Positions 7,422 through 15,631 of a stretch of 29,990 bases of DNA are shown here, piece after piece. The translations under genes were made by a program, and so were the position numbers. The stretch is from CAYTTA01 sp964440655 (GTDB lineage Bacteria > Bacteroidota > Rhodothermia > Balneolales > Balneolaceae), in assembly GCA_964440655.1 (NCBI GenBank), contig CAYTTA010000027.1:1-29990 (forward strand). Reading direction: 5' to 3'. The notes under the pieces were generated by a model, which worked only from the letters and a program-made list of their open reading frames with translations, ran no database searches and was not told the DNA's origin. Every line of letters starts with the position of its first letter. The first letter of the stretch is position 1.

Positions 7422-8483
7422 ATGCTGGATCAGGAACTGGGGCAGGGAAGAAAAAGGAAAGTGGGGGTGATCGGTGCAACCGGCTACACGGGGATCGAGC
7501 TGATCCGTCTGCTGGTAGAGCACCCCGATGTCTCGCTTGAGGTGGTCACCTCACGAAGCCATGCCGGGAAGCCACTCTCCCGGATCTATCCCTCTTTCGA
7601 AGGGGTGTTCGACAAGGAGCTGCAGCCGGTCGAGGCGATCCGGGATCTGGAGCTGGATCTGGTCTTTCTGGCTCTTCCCCACAAGGTCTCCATGGATTTC
7701 ATCAGGGAGTATGGAACCGACCGATTCCGGGTGGTGGACCTCTCCGGCGATTTCCGGCTCGGTTCCCCCGAGGTGTATGAGCAGTGGTACGGGAAAAAGC
7801 ATGTCGCTCCCGACCATCTTGCCGAGGCGGTCTACGGCCTTCCCGAGCTCTTCCGTGACAAGATCCGGAACGCAGACCTGGTGGCCAATCCGGGGTGCTA
7901 TCCCACCTCCTCGATCCTCATGCTTCTCCCCCTGATCCGACACGGGCTCATCGACCCCGGATCGATCATCATTGACGCGAAGTCGGGCGTTACCGGAGCC
8001 GGTGCCACTCCGAAGGAGAACACCCATTTCCCCAATCTCTTCGGGAACTTCTACGCCTACAGTCTGAAGAGTCACCGCCACACTCCCGAAATCGAGCGGT
8101 TCCTCTCCACCGCTTCCGATACCGACGTGAAGGTGCAGTTCACTCCCCACCTTCTTCCGATCGACCGGGGGATCCTCTCCACCGCCTATTCAACGGCGGT
8201 AAAGGGCGTGAGCGAGGAGCAGATCCGCGAAACCTACCTGAGCTTCTACGAGAAGGAGCATTTTGTCCGGGTGGTGGATCAGCCTCCCACGGTGAAGAAC
8301 GTGAGGGGGTCCAACTTCCTCGATATTTACGCCACATTCGATGAGAGGACGGGTCGGATCATCACCATCAGCGCCATGGACAACCTGGTGAAGGGGGCCG
8401 CAGGACAGGCGATCCAGAACATGAACCTGATGTTCCGGCTTATCGAGAAATCCGGGCTCGTCTATCCGCCTCTCAATCCCTGA
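7422..8483 (+). CDS. argC: N-acetyl-gamma-glutamyl-phosphate reductase
   Basis: Reduces N-acetylglutamyl phosphate to the semialdehyde with NADPH, between the ArgB and ArgD steps. Seen: the N-terminal dinucleotide-binding motif VGVIGATGYTGIELIRLL (about residues 13-30), LALPHKVS, VDLSGDFRL, the active-site Cys159 in NPGCYPTS, the conserved AKSGVTGAG, and HRHTPEIE containing the catalytic His region. At 353 residues it matches the common type 1 ArgC. A purine-rich AGAGGA lies about ten bases before the ATG and may be a weak ribosome site. The spacer to argJ (8484-8611) contains an inverted repeat. Confidence 0.96.
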   Translation: MLDQELGQGRKRKVGVIGATGYTGIELIRLLVEHPDVSLEVVTSRSHAGKPLSRIYPSFEGVFDKELQPVEAIRDLELDLVFLALPHKVSMDFIREYGTDRFRVVDLSGDFRLGSPEVYEQWYGKKHVAPDHLAEAVYGLPELFRDKIRNADLVANPGCYPTSSILMLLPLIRHGLIDPGSIIIDAKSGVTGAGATPKENTHFPNLFGNFYAYSLKSHRHTPEIERFLSTASDTDVKVQFTPHLLPIDRGILSTAYSTAVKGVSEEQIRETYLSFYEKEHFVRVVDQPPTVKNVRGSNFLDIYATFDERTGRIITISAMDNLVKGAAGQAIQNMNLMFRLIEKSGLVYPPLNP

Positions 8484-8564
8484 TCATGAATTCTGAATGG
8501 AAACCGTTAACTTCTGCCTGTTGCCTGCCGCCGGCCCCGGATTCCGGCCTGACGCAGGAGAGTT

Positions 8565-8588
8565 CTTTCCGGTCTGACCGCCGGAAAG
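8565..8588 (+). other. 8-bp inverted repeat before argJ
   Basis: CTTTCCGG (8565-8572) pairs with CCGGAAAG (8581-8588) around an 8-base loop. A run of A then T follows (AAAAAACATTTTT), not a clean T-tract, so it is a weak terminator or an attenuating hairpin in the argC-argJ spacer. Confidence 0.5.
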
Positions 8589-8611
8589 CGAAAAAACATT
8601 TTTAGACGATT

Positions 8612-9817
8612 ATGCAGAACAACATTTGTAATGTCCGGGGGATCAAGGCCTGGGGCGCCCATACGGGGATCAAATCCAAACGGCGGGATCTGGCGCTGAT
8701 CTACTCTGAAAAACCGGCCAGTGCCGCCGCTGTCTTCACGAAGAATCTGGTCTGTGCCGAGCCGGTCAAGCTGAGCCGGAAGCATGTGAGCAGCGGTGTG
8801 ATCCAGGCCATTGTGGTCAACTCGGGCAACGCCAACGCCTGCACGGGCACGCAGGGGTGGGAAGGGGCCGTCGCCATGGCCGAGACCACCGCACGGGAGC
8901 TGAACATCCCGGTCGAATCGGTTCTGGTTGCCTCCACCGGGCTCATCGGGGAGCCGTTCCCCACCGAGAAGGTGGTCGAGGGGATCATCAAGAGCGTACC
9001 GAAACTGACATCCGACCAGATGGCCGGATCCCTGGCGGCCAACGCGATTCTCACCACCGACACCTTTCCGAAGGAGGGGTACACCTCCTTTGAGGTGGAC
9101 GGGATCCGGATCAACATGGCGGGGATCGCCAAGGGTTCCGGGATGATTCACCCCGACATGGCCACCATGCTCGCTTTTATCGTCTGCGACATCGACATCG
9201 ACAGCGGCCTGCTGGACAAGGCGCTGCGAAAAGTAACGGACAAGACCTTCAACATGATCACCGTGGACGGGGACACCTCCACCAACGACATGGTGGGAAT
9301 ACTCTGCAACGGGATGGCGGGGAACGCGAAAATCACCGAAGAGGACAAACAGTACGACCTGTTTGTCGAACACCTGGAGAAGCTCTGCAAGCATCTGGCC
9401 ATTCTCATTGTCGCCGACGGTGAGGGATCGACCAAACTGGTGGAGTACCGGGTCGAGGGAGCCCGGACGGAGGAGGATGCCCGGAAGATTGTGCGGACCA
9501 TCTCCACCTCCAGCCTGGTGAAGACCGCCATCTTCGGCACCGATCCGAACTGGGGCAGAATTTTTGCCGCCGCGGGAAGGGCGGGGGTTCCGTTCGATCC
9601 GGACAAGGTGAGCCTCTACTTCGGAAAGAACCGGAGCATCCAGATTCTGGACCGGGGCCAGCCCACCGGCCACTCGAGGAACGAACTGAGAAAAGAGATG
9701 GAGTCTTCGACCATCGTGATCACACTGGTCCTGCAGGAGGGAACGTCCGAGGCGGTGGGATGGGGTTCGGATCTCTCCTATGAATATGTGCGGATCAACG
9801 CCGAGTACACCACCTGA
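8612..9817 (+). CDS. argJ: glutamate N-acetyltransferase / ornithine acetyltransferase
   Basis: Transfers the acetyl group from N-acetylornithine to glutamate, closing the recycling version of arginine synthesis; bifunctional members also acetylate glutamate from acetyl-CoA. The protein is made as one chain and cleaves itself at the conserved Ala-Thr in HPDMATMLAF, with the new nucleophile at Thr185. Other family marks are VVNSGNANACTG, the TGLIGEPFP oxyanion region, LTTDTFPKEG, TVDGDTSTND, IFGTDPNWGRI and a C-terminal YVRINAEYTT. It has 401 residues. Its presence, with no argE-like deacetylase nearby, points to the cyclic pathway. The next gene starts 14 bases on. Confidence 0.96.
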   Translation: MQNNICNVRGIKAWGAHTGIKSKRRDLALIYSEKPASAAAVFTKNLVCAEPVKLSRKHVSSGVIQAIVVNSGNANACTGTQGWEGAVAMAETTARELNIPVESVLVASTGLIGEPFPTEKVVEGIIKSVPKLTSDQMAGSLAANAILTTDTFPKEGYTSFEVDGIRINMAGIAKGSGMIHPDMATMLAFIVCDIDIDSGLLDKALRKVTDKTFNMITVDGDTSTNDMVGILCNGMAGNAKITEEDKQYDLFVEHLEKLCKHLAILIVADGEGSTKLVEYRVEGARTEEDARKIVRTISTSSLVKTAIFGTDPNWGRIFAAAGRAGVPFDPDKVSLYFGKNRSIQILDRGQPTGHSRNELRKEMESSTIVITLVLQEGTSEAVGWGSDLSYEYVRINAEYTT

Positions 9818-9831
9818 GCGGAGGAGTTTAT

Positions 9832-10452
9832 TTGAACTATTCACACTATTCGCCCAACACCCATTTTTCCATCTTTCCGCCGGCCGTCAAGCATCTGCTG
9901 ATCATCAATCTGCTCTGCTTTCTGGCCCTGACAACCCCCTTTATCGGGGACATGCTGTTCCGTTTCGGGGCACTCTGGCCGGTCGGACACCCCCTTTTCG
10001 GTCCCTGGCAGCTTTTCACCTACATGTTTCTGCATGCCAGTTTTGGTCATGTCTTTTTCAACCTCTTCGCCCTCTGGATCTTCGGGCAGGCGATTGAAAA
10101 CTACTGGGGCACAGCCCGTTTTGCGGTCTACTACATCCTGACCGGAATCGGGGCGGCCCTGTTTCACATGTGGGTCGGAGGCGGCGGTGCTCCCACTGTC
10201 GGCGCGTCCGGCGCCGTTTACGGGATTCTTCTGGCGTTCGGGATGATGTTTCCCGACCGCTACATCATGCTGCTCTTTCCACCCATTCCGATCAAGGCCA
10301 AATATTTTGTGGCGATTTTCGGAATGATTGAACTGATAAACGGCGTGACCGCAACCAGCTCGGGAATCGCACATTTTGCCCATCTGGGCGGCATGGTTGT
10401 CGGTTTCCTCCTGATCAAGTACTGGAGGATCGAGGGAGAGCGTTATTATTGA
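9832..10452 (+). CDS. rhomboid family intramembrane serine protease (first of two)
   Basis: A polytopic inner-membrane protease that cuts transmembrane substrates. It has 206 residues with about six hydrophobic segments. The Ser-His catalytic pair is visible as Ser126 in GASGAVYG and His184 in HFAHLGGM; the conserved His-containing loop HASFGHVFFNLFALW precedes them. The TTG at 9832 is chosen because a good Shine-Dalgarno sequence, GAGGAG (9821-9826), sits at correct spacing, which is rare in this window, and because it keeps the first membrane segment whole. It lies 14 bases after argJ and 13 bases before a second rhomboid gene, so the two are probably co-transcribed. The substrate is unknown. 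Confidence 0.92.
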   Translation: MNYSHYSPNTHFSIFPPAVKHLLIINLLCFLALTTPFIGDMLFRFGALWPVGHPLFGPWQLFTYMFLHASFGHVFFNLFALWIFGQAIENYWGTARFAVYYILTGIGAALFHMWVGGGGAPTVGASGAVYGILLAFGMMFPDRYIMLLFPPIPIKAKYFVAIFGMIELINGVTATSSGIAHFAHLGGMVVGFLLIKYWRIEGERYY

Positions 10453-10465
10453 CGAGGCTCGAGTG

Positions 10466-11317
10466 ATGGCTCACGAAAGTTTTGGAAGTGCATTCCGGCG
10501 GGGCTACCGCAGCATGCCGGCAGCGATCCGTGCGATCATTACGGTCAGCGTGGGGATGTTCATCCTCCAGGCGATCGGAGGCCGGTCGTTCAATCAGTTT
10601 CTGGTCCGCTGGCTGGCGTTTGATCCCCATTGGGAGACCGCCCTGACCCAGCCATGGCGGCTGGTCACCTACATGTTCCTGCACGGAAGCGGGTTCCATC
10701 TGCTCTTCAACATGCTTTGGCTCTGGTGGATGGGGCGGATGGTCGAGGAGAGGGTGGGGCCGCGGACCTTCACCGTGCTCTATTTCGGTTCCGGAATCGG
10801 CGGCGCCCTGCTCAACGTGGGTCTGGCGCTGCTTGTGGGAGGAGGTCATGTGATCGGGGCTTCCGGAGCGGTTTTCGGGATCATGGTCGCTTTTGCGGTG
10901 ATCTACCCGCGGGTGCCGATCATGCTCTTTCTGCTGCCTCCCATCGAGGCGCGCTATGTGGTGGCGGGTCTGATCGCATTCGACCTGCTCTTTCTGGGGT
11001 CGGGGGACGGGATTGCCCGCGTTGTCCATCTGGGTGGAGCGGGGGTCGGATATCTGCTAATCCGGGCCCACCAGCGGGGGAGCGATCTGAGTGGGATGAT
11101 CCGCCCGCTCGAGAATCTCTGGATGCGGATGAGTGGCGGCACACCGGTCCGCAAGCCCCGGAACCGGCGGATGTACTCGATCCGGGATGTGGAGATCCTG
11201 GAGGAGACCGAGGTGGACGACCTGGACCGGATTCTGGAGAAGATTTCAAAACACGGCTACGAGGCCCTGACGGATGAAGAGAAACAGCGGCTCTTCAGAC
11301 ACAGCAAACGCAATTAG
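10466..11317 (+). CDS. rhomboid family protease with cytoplasmic C-terminal tail (second of two)
   Basis: A second rhomboid protease, 283 residues. Catalytic residues are Ser133 in GASGAVFG and His188 in VVHLGGAG; HGSGFHLLFNMLWLWWMG is the conserved His/Asn loop. After the last membrane helix it has a tail of about 80 residues, starting basic (RKPRNRRMYS) and ending acidic and helical (VEILEETEVDDLDRILEKI then TDEEKQRLF). This short acidic tail resembles the DUF6576-type extension found on Bacteroidota rhomboids. The ATG at 10466 is preferred over the in-frame GTG at 10463. The stop at 11315-11317 is 12 bases before a sequence gap, and the last 43 bases of the gene are repeated after that gap. 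Confidence 0.92.
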   Translation: MAHESFGSAFRRGYRSMPAAIRAIITVSVGMFILQAIGGRSFNQFLVRWLAFDPHWETALTQPWRLVTYMFLHGSGFHLLFNMLWLWWMGRMVEERVGPRTFTVLYFGSGIGGALLNVGLALLVGGGHVIGASGAVFGIMVAFAVIYPRVPIMLFLLPPIEARYVVAGLIAFDLLFLGSGDGIARVVHLGGAGVGYLLIRAHQRGSDLSGMIRPLENLWMRMSGGTPVRKPRNRRMYSIRDVEILEETEVDDLDRILEKISKHGYEALTDEEKQRLFRHSKRN

Positions 11318-11484
11318 CAGCAAACGCAANNNNNNNNNNNNNNNNNNNNNNNNNNNNNNNNNNNNNNNNNNNNNNNNNNNNNNNNNNNNNNNNNNNNNNN
11401 NNNNNNNNNNNNNNNNNNNNNNNNNNNNNTGAAGAGAAACAGCGGCTCTTCAGACACAGCAAACGCAATTAGCAGCAAACGCAA
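11275..11484. repeat. 55-nt identical sequence on both sides of the gap
   Basis: Copies at 11275-11329 and 11430-11484 match base for base. Each contains the final codons of the second rhomboid gene and two copies of AGCAAACGCAA. The second copy should not be annotated as another gene fragment. Confidence 0.95.
11330..11429. other. assembly gap of 100 N
   Basis: Exactly 100 undetermined bases. The 55 bases before it (11275-11329) equal the 55 bases after it (11430-11484), so the two contigs overlap and the gap is probably a scaffolding artefact, not missing genes. Confidence 0.97.
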
Positions 11485-11494
11485 CGGAACAGCC

Positions 11495-12733
11495 ATGAAC
11501 TCCATCAAACGAAAAGATTCGATTCAGGTGAATGTGGGGGGGATCCCGCTGGGAGGCGGGGCCCCGATCGTGGTGCAATCCATGACCAACACCGATACAG
11601 CCGATGTGGATGGAACGGTCGAACAGGTGGAGCACCTCTGGCTGGCCGGTTCCCAGCTGGTCCGGATCACGGTGAACAACGATGAGGCCGCCCGTGCGGT
11701 ACCCCGTATCAAGGAGAAGCTGCTCAACAGAGGCGTTCCCGTCCCTCTGATCGGAGACTTTCATTACAACGGACACCTGCTGTTGCCGGGGTACCCCGAC
11801 ATGGCGGCAGCCCTCTCCAAATACCGGATCAATCCCGGAAATGTCGGGACCCGGGCACGGGACAAGAACTTCTGTACGATCATCGAGCAGGCGATCATTC
11901 ATGACAAGCCGGTTCGGATCGGAGTCAACTGGGGGTCGCTCGACCAGCAGCTGCTCACACAGATGATGGATGAGAACAACCGCAGTCCGGAGCCTGCCTC
12001 CGCCAAGGAGGTCCTGCTCAACGCGATGGTCGAAAGCGCCCGCAGATCCGCCCGGATGGCCGAGGAGGTGGGGCTGCCATCCGACCGGATCGTGATCAGC
12101 TGCAAGATGTCGGGCGTACAGGATCTCATTCAGGTCTACCGGCAGATCGCCCGCCAGCTGCCCTATCCCCTCCATCTGGGACTGACCGAGGCGGGAATGG
12201 GGATGAAGGGAATCGTGGCCAGCACGGCGGCGCTCTCCATTCTGCTTCAGGAGGGGATCGGCGATACGATCCGCGTCTCCCTCACTCCCGAACCGGGAGC
12301 GGACCGTGCCGAGGAGGTAAGGGTATGCCAGCAGATCCTGCAGTCTCTCGGCATCCAGAACTTCACTCCCCAGGTCACCTCTTGTCCGGGTTGCGGCCGC
12401 ACCCAGAGCACCTATTTCCAGGAGCTGGCCGAAGAGATCCAGACCTACATGATCCAACAGATGCCGGTCTGGAGAGAACGCTATCCGGGCGTGGAGGAGA
12501 TGAATGTGGCGGTGATGGGATGTGTGGTGAACGGACCGGGGGAATCAAGACACGCCAATATCGGGATCTCGCTTCCTGGGACCTTCGAAGAGCCGAAGGC
12601 GCCGGTTTACGTGGATGGAAAGCATGTCACCACGCTGAGGGGGGATTTTATCGGTCAGGAGTTCATGAAGATTCTTGAGGAGTATGTCGAGAGAACATAC
12701 AGCCGCTCCTCCAGCAGCGAAACGGTGGCCTGA
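11495..12733 (+). CDS. ispG: 4-hydroxy-3-methylbut-2-enyl diphosphate synthase (HMBPP synthase)
   Basis: A [4Fe-4S] enzyme that converts MEcPP to HMBPP in the non-mevalonate (MEP) isoprenoid pathway. The three cluster cysteines are visible: Cys297 and Cys300 in TSCPGCGRT and Cys343 in MGCVVNGPGE, with the conserved Glu of GPGE next to it. The N-terminal TIM-barrel part shows VQSMTNTDTADVDGTVEQ, LIGDFHYNGHLLL, KYRINPGNVG and RIGVNWGSLD. At 412 residues it is the compact bacterial form without the extra middle domain of plant-type enzymes. It follows the sequence gap; if the flanking duplicates are collapsed it starts only about 22 bases after the rhomboid stop and could share its transcript. 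Confidence 0.96.
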   Translation: MNSIKRKDSIQVNVGGIPLGGGAPIVVQSMTNTDTADVDGTVEQVEHLWLAGSQLVRITVNNDEAARAVPRIKEKLLNRGVPVPLIGDFHYNGHLLLPGYPDMAAALSKYRINPGNVGTRARDKNFCTIIEQAIIHDKPVRIGVNWGSLDQQLLTQMMDENNRSPEPASAKEVLLNAMVESARRSARMAEEVGLPSDRIVISCKMSGVQDLIQVYRQIARQLPYPLHLGLTEAGMGMKGIVASTAALSILLQEGIGDTIRVSLTPEPGADRAEEVRVCQQILQSLGIQNFTPQVTSCPGCGRTQSTYFQELAEEIQTYMIQQMPVWRERYPGVEEMNVAVMGCVVNGPGESRHANIGISLPGTFEEPKAPVYVDGKHVTTLRGDFIGQEFMKILEEYVERTYSRSSSSETVA

Positions 12734-12746
12734 CACTCCGCCCCCC

Positions 12747-13283
12747 ATGAGAATCGATCAGAAATATTTCACTCTCTTTGTCACGATCTGCGGGGTGGCC
12801 ACTCTTGCGGTCATCATTTTCGGGACGATCCGTTACGTGGAGAGGCAGGAGTCCCGCCTGAGGGAGAATCTGGCGGGGCTGGAGGCAGAAGAGATCCGGT
12901 TCCCGGCCCTGGAGGGAGGGGAGGAGATCATTCCGGTTGAACTGGGCGGACGGAAAGTGCTCGTTGCATTCTGGGCAACCTGGTCGGAGAAATCGCTCGA
13001 TGATCTGAAGCAGCTCGGCGAGCTGGCCGGTAAAAGGAACTGGGTGGTTCTTGCCGCATCGGTGCGGGACGATCCCGAGCAGGTGAAGGAGTATTCCCGA
13101 CGCAACTCCCATGGGGTGATCTGGGTGGACGGGACCGAATTCTACAACAGCATGCAGGTTCCGGGCATCCCCTCCTATCTGCTCATCGGTTCAGACGGAC
13201 GTATTGAAGATCTGCAGATCGGCGAGGGAATTGCCGCTCTGTCCCTGAAAATGGAGGGGACTCCGGACCATGATGCGCCATGA
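12747..13283 (+). CDS. membrane-anchored TlpA/thioredoxin-fold protein without CxxC
   Basis: A 178-residue protein with one hydrophobic anchor at about residues 8-27 and a thioredoxin-like domain facing the periplasm. The fold is suggested by VLVAFWATWSEKSLDDLKQL, by the later GIPSYLLIGSDGRI with the cis-Pro motif, and by TlpA-like length. Where TlpA-type redox proteins have WCxxC, this one has W-S-E-K-S (Ser80 and Ser83), so both active cysteines are gone and it cannot act as a simple disulfide oxidoreductase. I chose the ATG at 12747 because the upstream in-frame start at 12675 lies inside ispG. Its end overlaps the next gene by up to 14 bases. Its role is unknown. Confidence 0.8.
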   Translation: MRIDQKYFTLFVTICGVATLAVIIFGTIRYVERQESRLRENLAGLEAEEIRFPALEGGEEIIPVELGGRKVLVAFWATWSEKSLDDLKQLGELAGKRNWVVLAASVRDDPEQVKEYSRRNSHGVIWVDGTEFYNSMQVPGIPSYLLIGSDGRIEDLQIGEGIAALSLKMEGTPDHDAP

Positions 13284-14139
13284 CCGGCTTGTCTGGCTTG
13301 ACGGAGAGCTGCTCTCAGATCGGGAGGCGGTCATTCCGTTTGAATCGAGGGGAGTGCTCTACGGTGCTGGCTGCTTCGAAACATTCCGTGTGAGCCGTGG
13401 CCGGTTTCTTCACCTCTCGCGACACCTGGAGCGGATGAAAAAGGGGATGCAGTGGCTTGGAAGCAACCGCCTGGCTCCGGCAGCCAGGCAGGATCTGGCC
13501 GATGCAATTCACAATCTCCTTGAAGCGAACGGTCTGGAGCGATCGGATGCGCTGGTACGGATCCAGGCCTCGCTCGGTGGGGGACGGGGGTATGAACCCG
13601 ATCCGGAAGAGAAGGTCCATCTGCTCATGACCGCCGACCCGCTGAAGCGCTCCGGCGCCCGCGGGTTGAAACTGACTTTTGTCCGGACCCGGACGGTACC
13701 GGCAACAAGCCGCCCCTGCGATCTCAAGCTCTCCAACACCCTCCACTTCATGGCCGCGCGGCGCGAGGCATTTGCCGCCGGTGCGGATGATGCGATTCTG
13801 CTCACTTCGGAGGGGCACCTCGCAGAGACCTCCGTTGCCAATCTCTTCTGGAAAAAAGGGGAGAGGATTCGGACCCCATCCGCCGAGTGTGACATTCTGC
13901 CCGGGATCATGCGCGGCACTCTCCTGGAGCTGCTCCGGCACGAAGGGCTGAGCCCGGAGGAGGGACGCTTCCTGCCCGATGAGCTGGCCGATGCCGATCT
14001 GGTCTGGGTAACCAATGCCGTGAAGGGATTTGAACCGGTAGAGCAGATCGGTTCAAACCACTTTCCTGCAGAGGATTCATTCTACGACCGGCTTGGCCGG
14101 TGGACGGAGGAGTGGCGTGAAAGCCGGTCAGAGCCGTGA
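13270..14139 (+). CDS. pabC: class IV aminotransferase, probable aminodeoxychorismate lyase
   Basis: A fold-type IV PLP enzyme. Likely reaction: 4-amino-4-deoxychorismate to 4-aminobenzoate plus pyruvate in folate synthesis, inferred mainly from folC lying downstream. Seen: the N-terminal VWLDGELL, RGVLYGAGCFETFRV with the family's YG-G-FET pattern, the Schiff-base Lys153 in CDLKLSNTLHFMAAR, and the cofactor-phosphate region GHLAETSVANLFW. It has 289 residues. Branched-chain aminotransferase and D-amino acid transaminase are homologous alternatives that sequence reading cannot exclude. Two adjacent ATG codons (13270, 13273) overlap the end of the previous gene. Confidence 0.75.
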   Translation: MMRHDRLVWLDGELLSDREAVIPFESRGVLYGAGCFETFRVSRGRFLHLSRHLERMKKGMQWLGSNRLAPAARQDLADAIHNLLEANGLERSDALVRIQASLGGGRGYEPDPEEKVHLLMTADPLKRSGARGLKLTFVRTRTVPATSRPCDLKLSNTLHFMAARREAFAAGADDAILLTSEGHLAETSVANLFWKKGERIRTPSAECDILPGIMRGTLLELLRHEGLSPEEGRFLPDELADADLVWVTNAVKGFEPVEQIGSNHFPAEDSFYDRLGRWTEEWRESRSEP

Positions 14140-14170
14140 CAGGGATCGGATCGTGGAAAAGTGTGAGGAC

Positions 14171-14220
14171 GGAGTGGGTGTGGAAGGAGTGGGTGAGAAA
14201 GGAGTAGTAGAAGGAGTGGG
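14171..14220 (+). promoter_or_regulatory. four Shine-Dalgarno-like GGAG repeats before folC
   Basis: GGAGTGGG or a close variant starts at 14171, 14186, 14201 and 14213, a degenerate repeat of 12-15 nt period in a purine-rich leader. The last GGAG is nine bases before the folC ATG at 14226 and is a plausible ribosome site; the others would be decoys or relics of duplication. Confidence 0.6.
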
Positions 14221-14225
14221 GTGCA

Positions 14226-15515
14226 ATGAGTGAACAGAGCCGGTTCTCAACAATCTCTGATGTGGAGCGCTATCTGGAGAAGATTCCCAGATTTTCCCGG
14301 GAAGGGGCGCGGGCTGTCCGCTATGCCCTTGAACCGATGGAGAGGTTCTGCCGGGCCATGGGGGATCCCCAGAAACGCATCCGGGCTGTTCATGTGGGCG
14401 GAACCAACGGAAAAGGAACAACCTGCCAGATGCTCGCATCCCTTTGGCAGCAGGCCGGTTACCGGACCGGTCTCTACACATCCCCTCACCTGAGCCGTTT
14501 CAACGAACGGATCCGCATCAACACCGAGCCCATCCCGGACCAGGCGATGCTGGAATTTTTCCGCCTCTATGAAAAAGAGCTTGAGGAGATCCCGCTCACC
14601 TACTTCGAAATGGCCACCTGCCTGGCATTCTGGTACCTTGAGAAAGAGAAGTGCGACATCTGCGTGATCGAGACCGGACTGGGAGGCCGTCTGGACGCAA
14701 CCAATCTGATCGATCCGCTGGTGAGCATCATCACCTCGGTTTCGATCGATCATGCCGATCTGCTGGGTGAAACCATTCCGGAGATCGCACGGGAGAAAGC
14801 GGGAATCATCAAACCGGAAAGACCGGTGGTGACGGGAGATCTGCCGCCGGAGGCGATGGAGGAGGTGCGTTGGAAAGCGGCTCTGGAAGGGTCGAGGATC
14901 TTCCCGGCGATGGAGTGTCGGCCGATCTGGAAGACGGAGGAGGTCCTGCTCACCGACCCCGCAACGCGCAAGACGATCCGGCTCGGGACGGAGGGGCGGA
15001 AGAAGGTGGACCGGATCAATATGGCGATCGCATGGCGGGTGGTCCTCCTGACCCGGGATGAGCTTCCCGTAACAGAAAGGGAGTTCATCGAGGGAGTGGA
15101 GCGGCTTGATGAGCGGTTCCCCGACCACGCCCATTTCCAGAGGCTCCTGTCCGGACGGGAGTGGTACTTTGACGGAGCGCACAACGCCGAGGCGCTGCAG
15201 ACCCTTCAGGAGCAGGTCTCCGGTCGCCCGGAGCCGGTGATTATCCTGTCGGTCATGAAGGACAAGGCGGTTCCGGAGTTTTTGGAAAATTTTCGCTCTT
15301 ACCAAACCGTTTATTACATTGATACAGGTACAGAGAGAAGCGCGGAATGCCATCAGATCCGATCAATGATCCCGCAGGTCACCTGTCTTCCGAACGATAC
15401 CCTTGCAATAGAAAGGGTCCTGGAGGGCCTTAAAACGGAATTAGTAATATTTACGGGAAGTTTTTACTTTTATCCTCAGGTAAAAAAGTGGATGGCAAGT
15501 CAAGCTACCTTCTGA
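14226..15515 (+). CDS. folC: folylpolyglutamate synthase / dihydrofolate synthase
   Basis: Adds glutamate to dihydropteroate and/or to reduced folates, with ATP. It is a Mur-ligase-type protein of 429 residues. Seen: P-loop VHVGGTNGKGTTC (about residues 55-67), the following YTSPHLSRFNERIRI, ETGLGGRLDATN, the metal/ATP-binding SIDHADLLGETIPEIAREKAGIIK with its conserved Lys, and the C-terminal domain's YFDGAHNAEALQ with DGAHN as substrate loop. Whether it has one or both activities cannot be read from the sequence. It lies 86 bases after the pabC-like gene, supporting a small folate cluster. It ends before a 116-base spacer leading to rho. Confidence 0.94.
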   Translation: MSEQSRFSTISDVERYLEKIPRFSREGARAVRYALEPMERFCRAMGDPQKRIRAVHVGGTNGKGTTCQMLASLWQQAGYRTGLYTSPHLSRFNERIRINTEPIPDQAMLEFFRLYEKELEEIPLTYFEMATCLAFWYLEKEKCDICVIETGLGGRLDATNLIDPLVSIITSVSIDHADLLGETIPEIAREKAGIIKPERPVVTGDLPPEAMEEVRWKAALEGSRIFPAMECRPIWKTEEVLLTDPATRKTIRLGTEGRKKVDRINMAIAWRVVLLTRDELPVTEREFIEGVERLDERFPDHAHFQRLLSGREWYFDGAHNAEALQTLQEQVSGRPEPVIILSVMKDKAVPEFLENFRSYQTVYYIDTGTERSAECHQIRSMIPQVTCLPNDTLAIERVLEGLKTELVIFTGSFYFYPQVKKWMASQATF

Positions 15516-15631
15516 TCGCACAGATCACACGTAAGACCCCCGGACATTACTACCCGGTTTTCCCCTGCGGCCTTTGATCAGCTCTTACGTTTAATCATTC
15601 CTGAAAGTATTTCCATCAACCACCCTTTATC
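15516..15631 (+). promoter_or_regulatory. rho upstream region with weak promoter-like site
   Basis: A -7-like TACGTTTA (15586-15593) differs from TAnnTTTG at the last base, and no well-placed -33 element is seen. It is the most likely place for a rho promoter, but the match is weak. No terminator for folC is evident here. Confidence 0.25.

Noticed and set aside
11314..11508. Partial gene across the N gap
   Set aside because: The frame exists only because N bases are read through; the flanks are duplicated contig ends.
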